DNA of 8,384 nucleotides from assembly GCA_018500005.2 (NCBI GenBank), contig JAHBAP020000072.1:1-8384 (forward strand), given 5' to 3'. The position numbers were made by a program, and so were the translations under genes. The stretch is from Mycobacterium sp. Its GTDB lineage: Bacteria; Actinomycetota; Actinomycetes; Mycobacteriales; Mycobacteriaceae. Under the pieces are notes generated by a model, which was not told the origin of the DNA, ran no database searches, and worked only from the letters and a program-made list of their open reading frames with translations. Position 1 is the stretch's first letter, and every line of letters starts with the position of its first letter. Positions 6,644 through 8,384 of this stretch are shown here, one piece after another.

Positions 6644-6823
6644 CCCACCGGCAGCGTTCCGCTGCGTTGCCCGCGCAACTTCGCCCGGGCTCGACAAGCG
6701 GTCGTTGATTGCCGCGGTGGCGGCTGGCAACACACAGCCGTCGTCAAACCGTACGAACTCGCACTGGCGACAGCGGCTCGACTGTCCTGGTTTGTTGTAT
6801 CCGCTCGACAGTTACTGGTCTAA

Positions 6824-6836
6824 GCGGATTATCCGC
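6824..6836. repeat. 13-bp perfect palindrome GCGGAT-T-ATCCGC
   Basis: Perfect 6-bp arms around a single T. The one-base centre is too tight for a full RNA hairpin and suits a dimeric protein site better. It lies in the middle of the gap, about 255 bp from one tetR start and 290 bp from the other, far for a simple repressor site. Confidence 0.35.
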
Positions 6837-6890
6837 ATGCTTCCTCAAGTGGCAGCAAACCGCGAGCCGTCTCCTGGTCAGTGCGTGAAG

Positions 6891-6911
6891 CCGCCCTATT
6901 TGGCGGGTTTT
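6891..6911 (+). terminator. Weak terminator-like hairpin
   Basis: CCGCC and GGCGG pair around a 6-nt loop (6891-6906) and are followed by GTTTT. The 5-bp stem and short T run are weak for a factor-independent terminator, and no known gene on the plus strand ends just before it. It would make sense only if a small transcript comes from the region to its left. Confidence 0.2.
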
Positions 6912-6993
6912 CAGGTATGTAAGGGGGAGTTGCTTGGGTGCGGCGCAATTTGGTCCGAGCGTAGTTATAGAAACCGGTTCATTAATAACGGCA

Positions 6994-7007
6994 CTGCTAT
7001 TAAGCAG
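6994..7007. repeat. Inverted repeat CTGCT-ATTA-AGCAG
   Basis: Perfect 5-bp arms with a 4-nt AT centre in the AT-rich part of the gap, about 120 bp upstream of the second tetR gene. It has the size of a TetR-type operator but its distance from the start is large. Chance occurrence is possible. Confidence 0.2.
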
Positions 7008-7074
7008 GATAAACAAGGTTTAGGATATTTGTAGCAAAGCTTCCACGCGGCATCTTGCCCAGTTTCGATCCCTG

Positions 7075-7089
7075 CCCGGCCCGTCCGGG
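7075..7089. promoter_or_regulatory. GC-rich inverted repeat upstream of second tetR
   Basis: CCCGG-N5-CCGGG ends 36 bp before the ATG at 7126, where the -35 region and an operator would be expected. It is the closest strong inverted repeat to this gene and so a candidate binding site for the TetR it precedes. It has no T run after it, so it is not a good terminator. Confidence 0.3.
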
Positions 7090-7113
7090 GGCGAGAAATT
7101 TGTTTGCATCTGG

Positions 7114-7119
7114 CACAAT
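7114..7119 (+). promoter_or_regulatory. Possible -10 hexamer of second tetR, leaderless
   Basis: CACAAT, 4 of 6 to TATAAT, ends 6 nt before the ATG at 7126. The intervening TGGGCC is too close to the start to be a normal ribosome site. The spacing matches leaderless genes, but the hexamer lacks the usual TA start, so this is weaker than the other two. Confidence 0.3.
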
Positions 7120-7125
7120 TGGGCC

Positions 7126-8384
<1,259 letters not shown>

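Larger units (their letters stand above)
6569..7125. other. 557-bp intergenic region of lower GC, no convincing gene
   Basis: This gap separates two divergent tetR genes. By hand count GC is about 50% over 6781-7030 and about one third in 6961-7030, far below the flanking genes. The left 60-80 bp hold the first tetR promoter and palindromes; the right 60 bp hold a GC hairpin and the second tetR promoter. Between them lie inverted repeats at 6651-6665, 6721-6740, 6781-6812, 6824-6836, 6891-6906 and 6994-7007, plus three copies of GCTCGAC. A 132-codon open frame (6636-7034, plus) has mixed third-codon bases and no recognisable protein, so I do not call it. The stretch could be a long control region, hold a small RNA, or be decayed foreign DNA. 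Confidence 0.6.

Noticed and set aside
6938..6964. 8-codon GTG frame behind a good GGGGGAG ribosome-like site
   Set aside because: Too short to tell from chance; no repeated regulatory codons that would suggest a leader peptide and no gene just downstream.
6744..7016. 90-codon open frame on the minus strand in the same gap
   Set aside because: No ribosome site and no recognisable protein; overlaps the other open frame in a region where low GC and short length make chance frames likely.
6636..7034. 132-codon open frame on the plus strand in the low-GC gap
   Set aside because: Its ATG lies inside a palindrome, there is no ribosome site, third codon positions are not GC-biased as in the neighbouring genes, it crosses several hairpins, and the protein resembles nothing I recognise.
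7055..7080. TTTCGATCCC resembling a tRNA T-arm, which might mark an integration site
   Set aside because: The bases flanking the loop do not pair as a T-stem, and no acceptor stem or anticodon arm is present.

Overview
The window looks like chromosomal DNA of a fast-growing mycobacterium (Mycolicibacterium type). The evidence is very GC-rich coding sequence, a mycobacterial gene order for the fructose phosphotransferase system (PTS), a methyltransferase of the family expanded in mycobacteria (TIGR00027), and several starts without a Shine-Dalgarno site that have a -10 hexamer 6-7 nt upstream, as in leaderless mycobacterial genes. The organism is inferred from gene content; no marker gene is present.

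Positions 1-3863 hold a fructose PTS locus. On the minus strand a DeoR-type regulator (fruR), 1-phosphofructokinase (fruK) and the N-terminal EIIA part of the fructose permease (fruA, cut by the window edge) are joined by two 4-base ATGA overlaps, so they form one operon. Enzyme I (ptsI) is divergent on the plus strand. The 111-bp gap between fruR and ptsI contains a clear TTGACA promoter for the fru operon, a probable leaderless ptsI promoter, and inverted GTTGAYAT half-sites that are good candidates for the FruR operator. Together the proteins would take phosphate from PEP (PtsI), pass it via HPr (not in the window) to FruA, import fructose as fructose-1-phosphate and convert it to fructose-1,6-bisphosphate (FruK). 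The most notable protein-level oddity is in PtsI: the position of the catalytic C-terminal cysteine (E. coli Cys502) is arginine.

Positions 3860-6568 (minus strand) hold a TetR regulator and, 3 bases after it, a 713-residue FUSC-family membrane protein, presumably an efflux or export protein controlled by that TetR. The FUSC and ptsI stop codons overlap tail to tail in one CTAG.

Positions 6569-7125 are a 557-bp intergenic stretch with clearly lower GC than its surroundings and several short perfect inverted repeats, but no convincing gene. Positions 7126-8384 hold a second TetR regulator followed after 11 bases by a SAM-dependent methyltransferase that runs off the right edge; the two are probably co-transcribed.

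I see no CRISPR array, tRNA, rRNA, insertion sequence or phage gene. Most of the window is an ordinary conserved region. The points worth following up are the PtsI substitution, the fru/ptsI control region and the low-GC gap.
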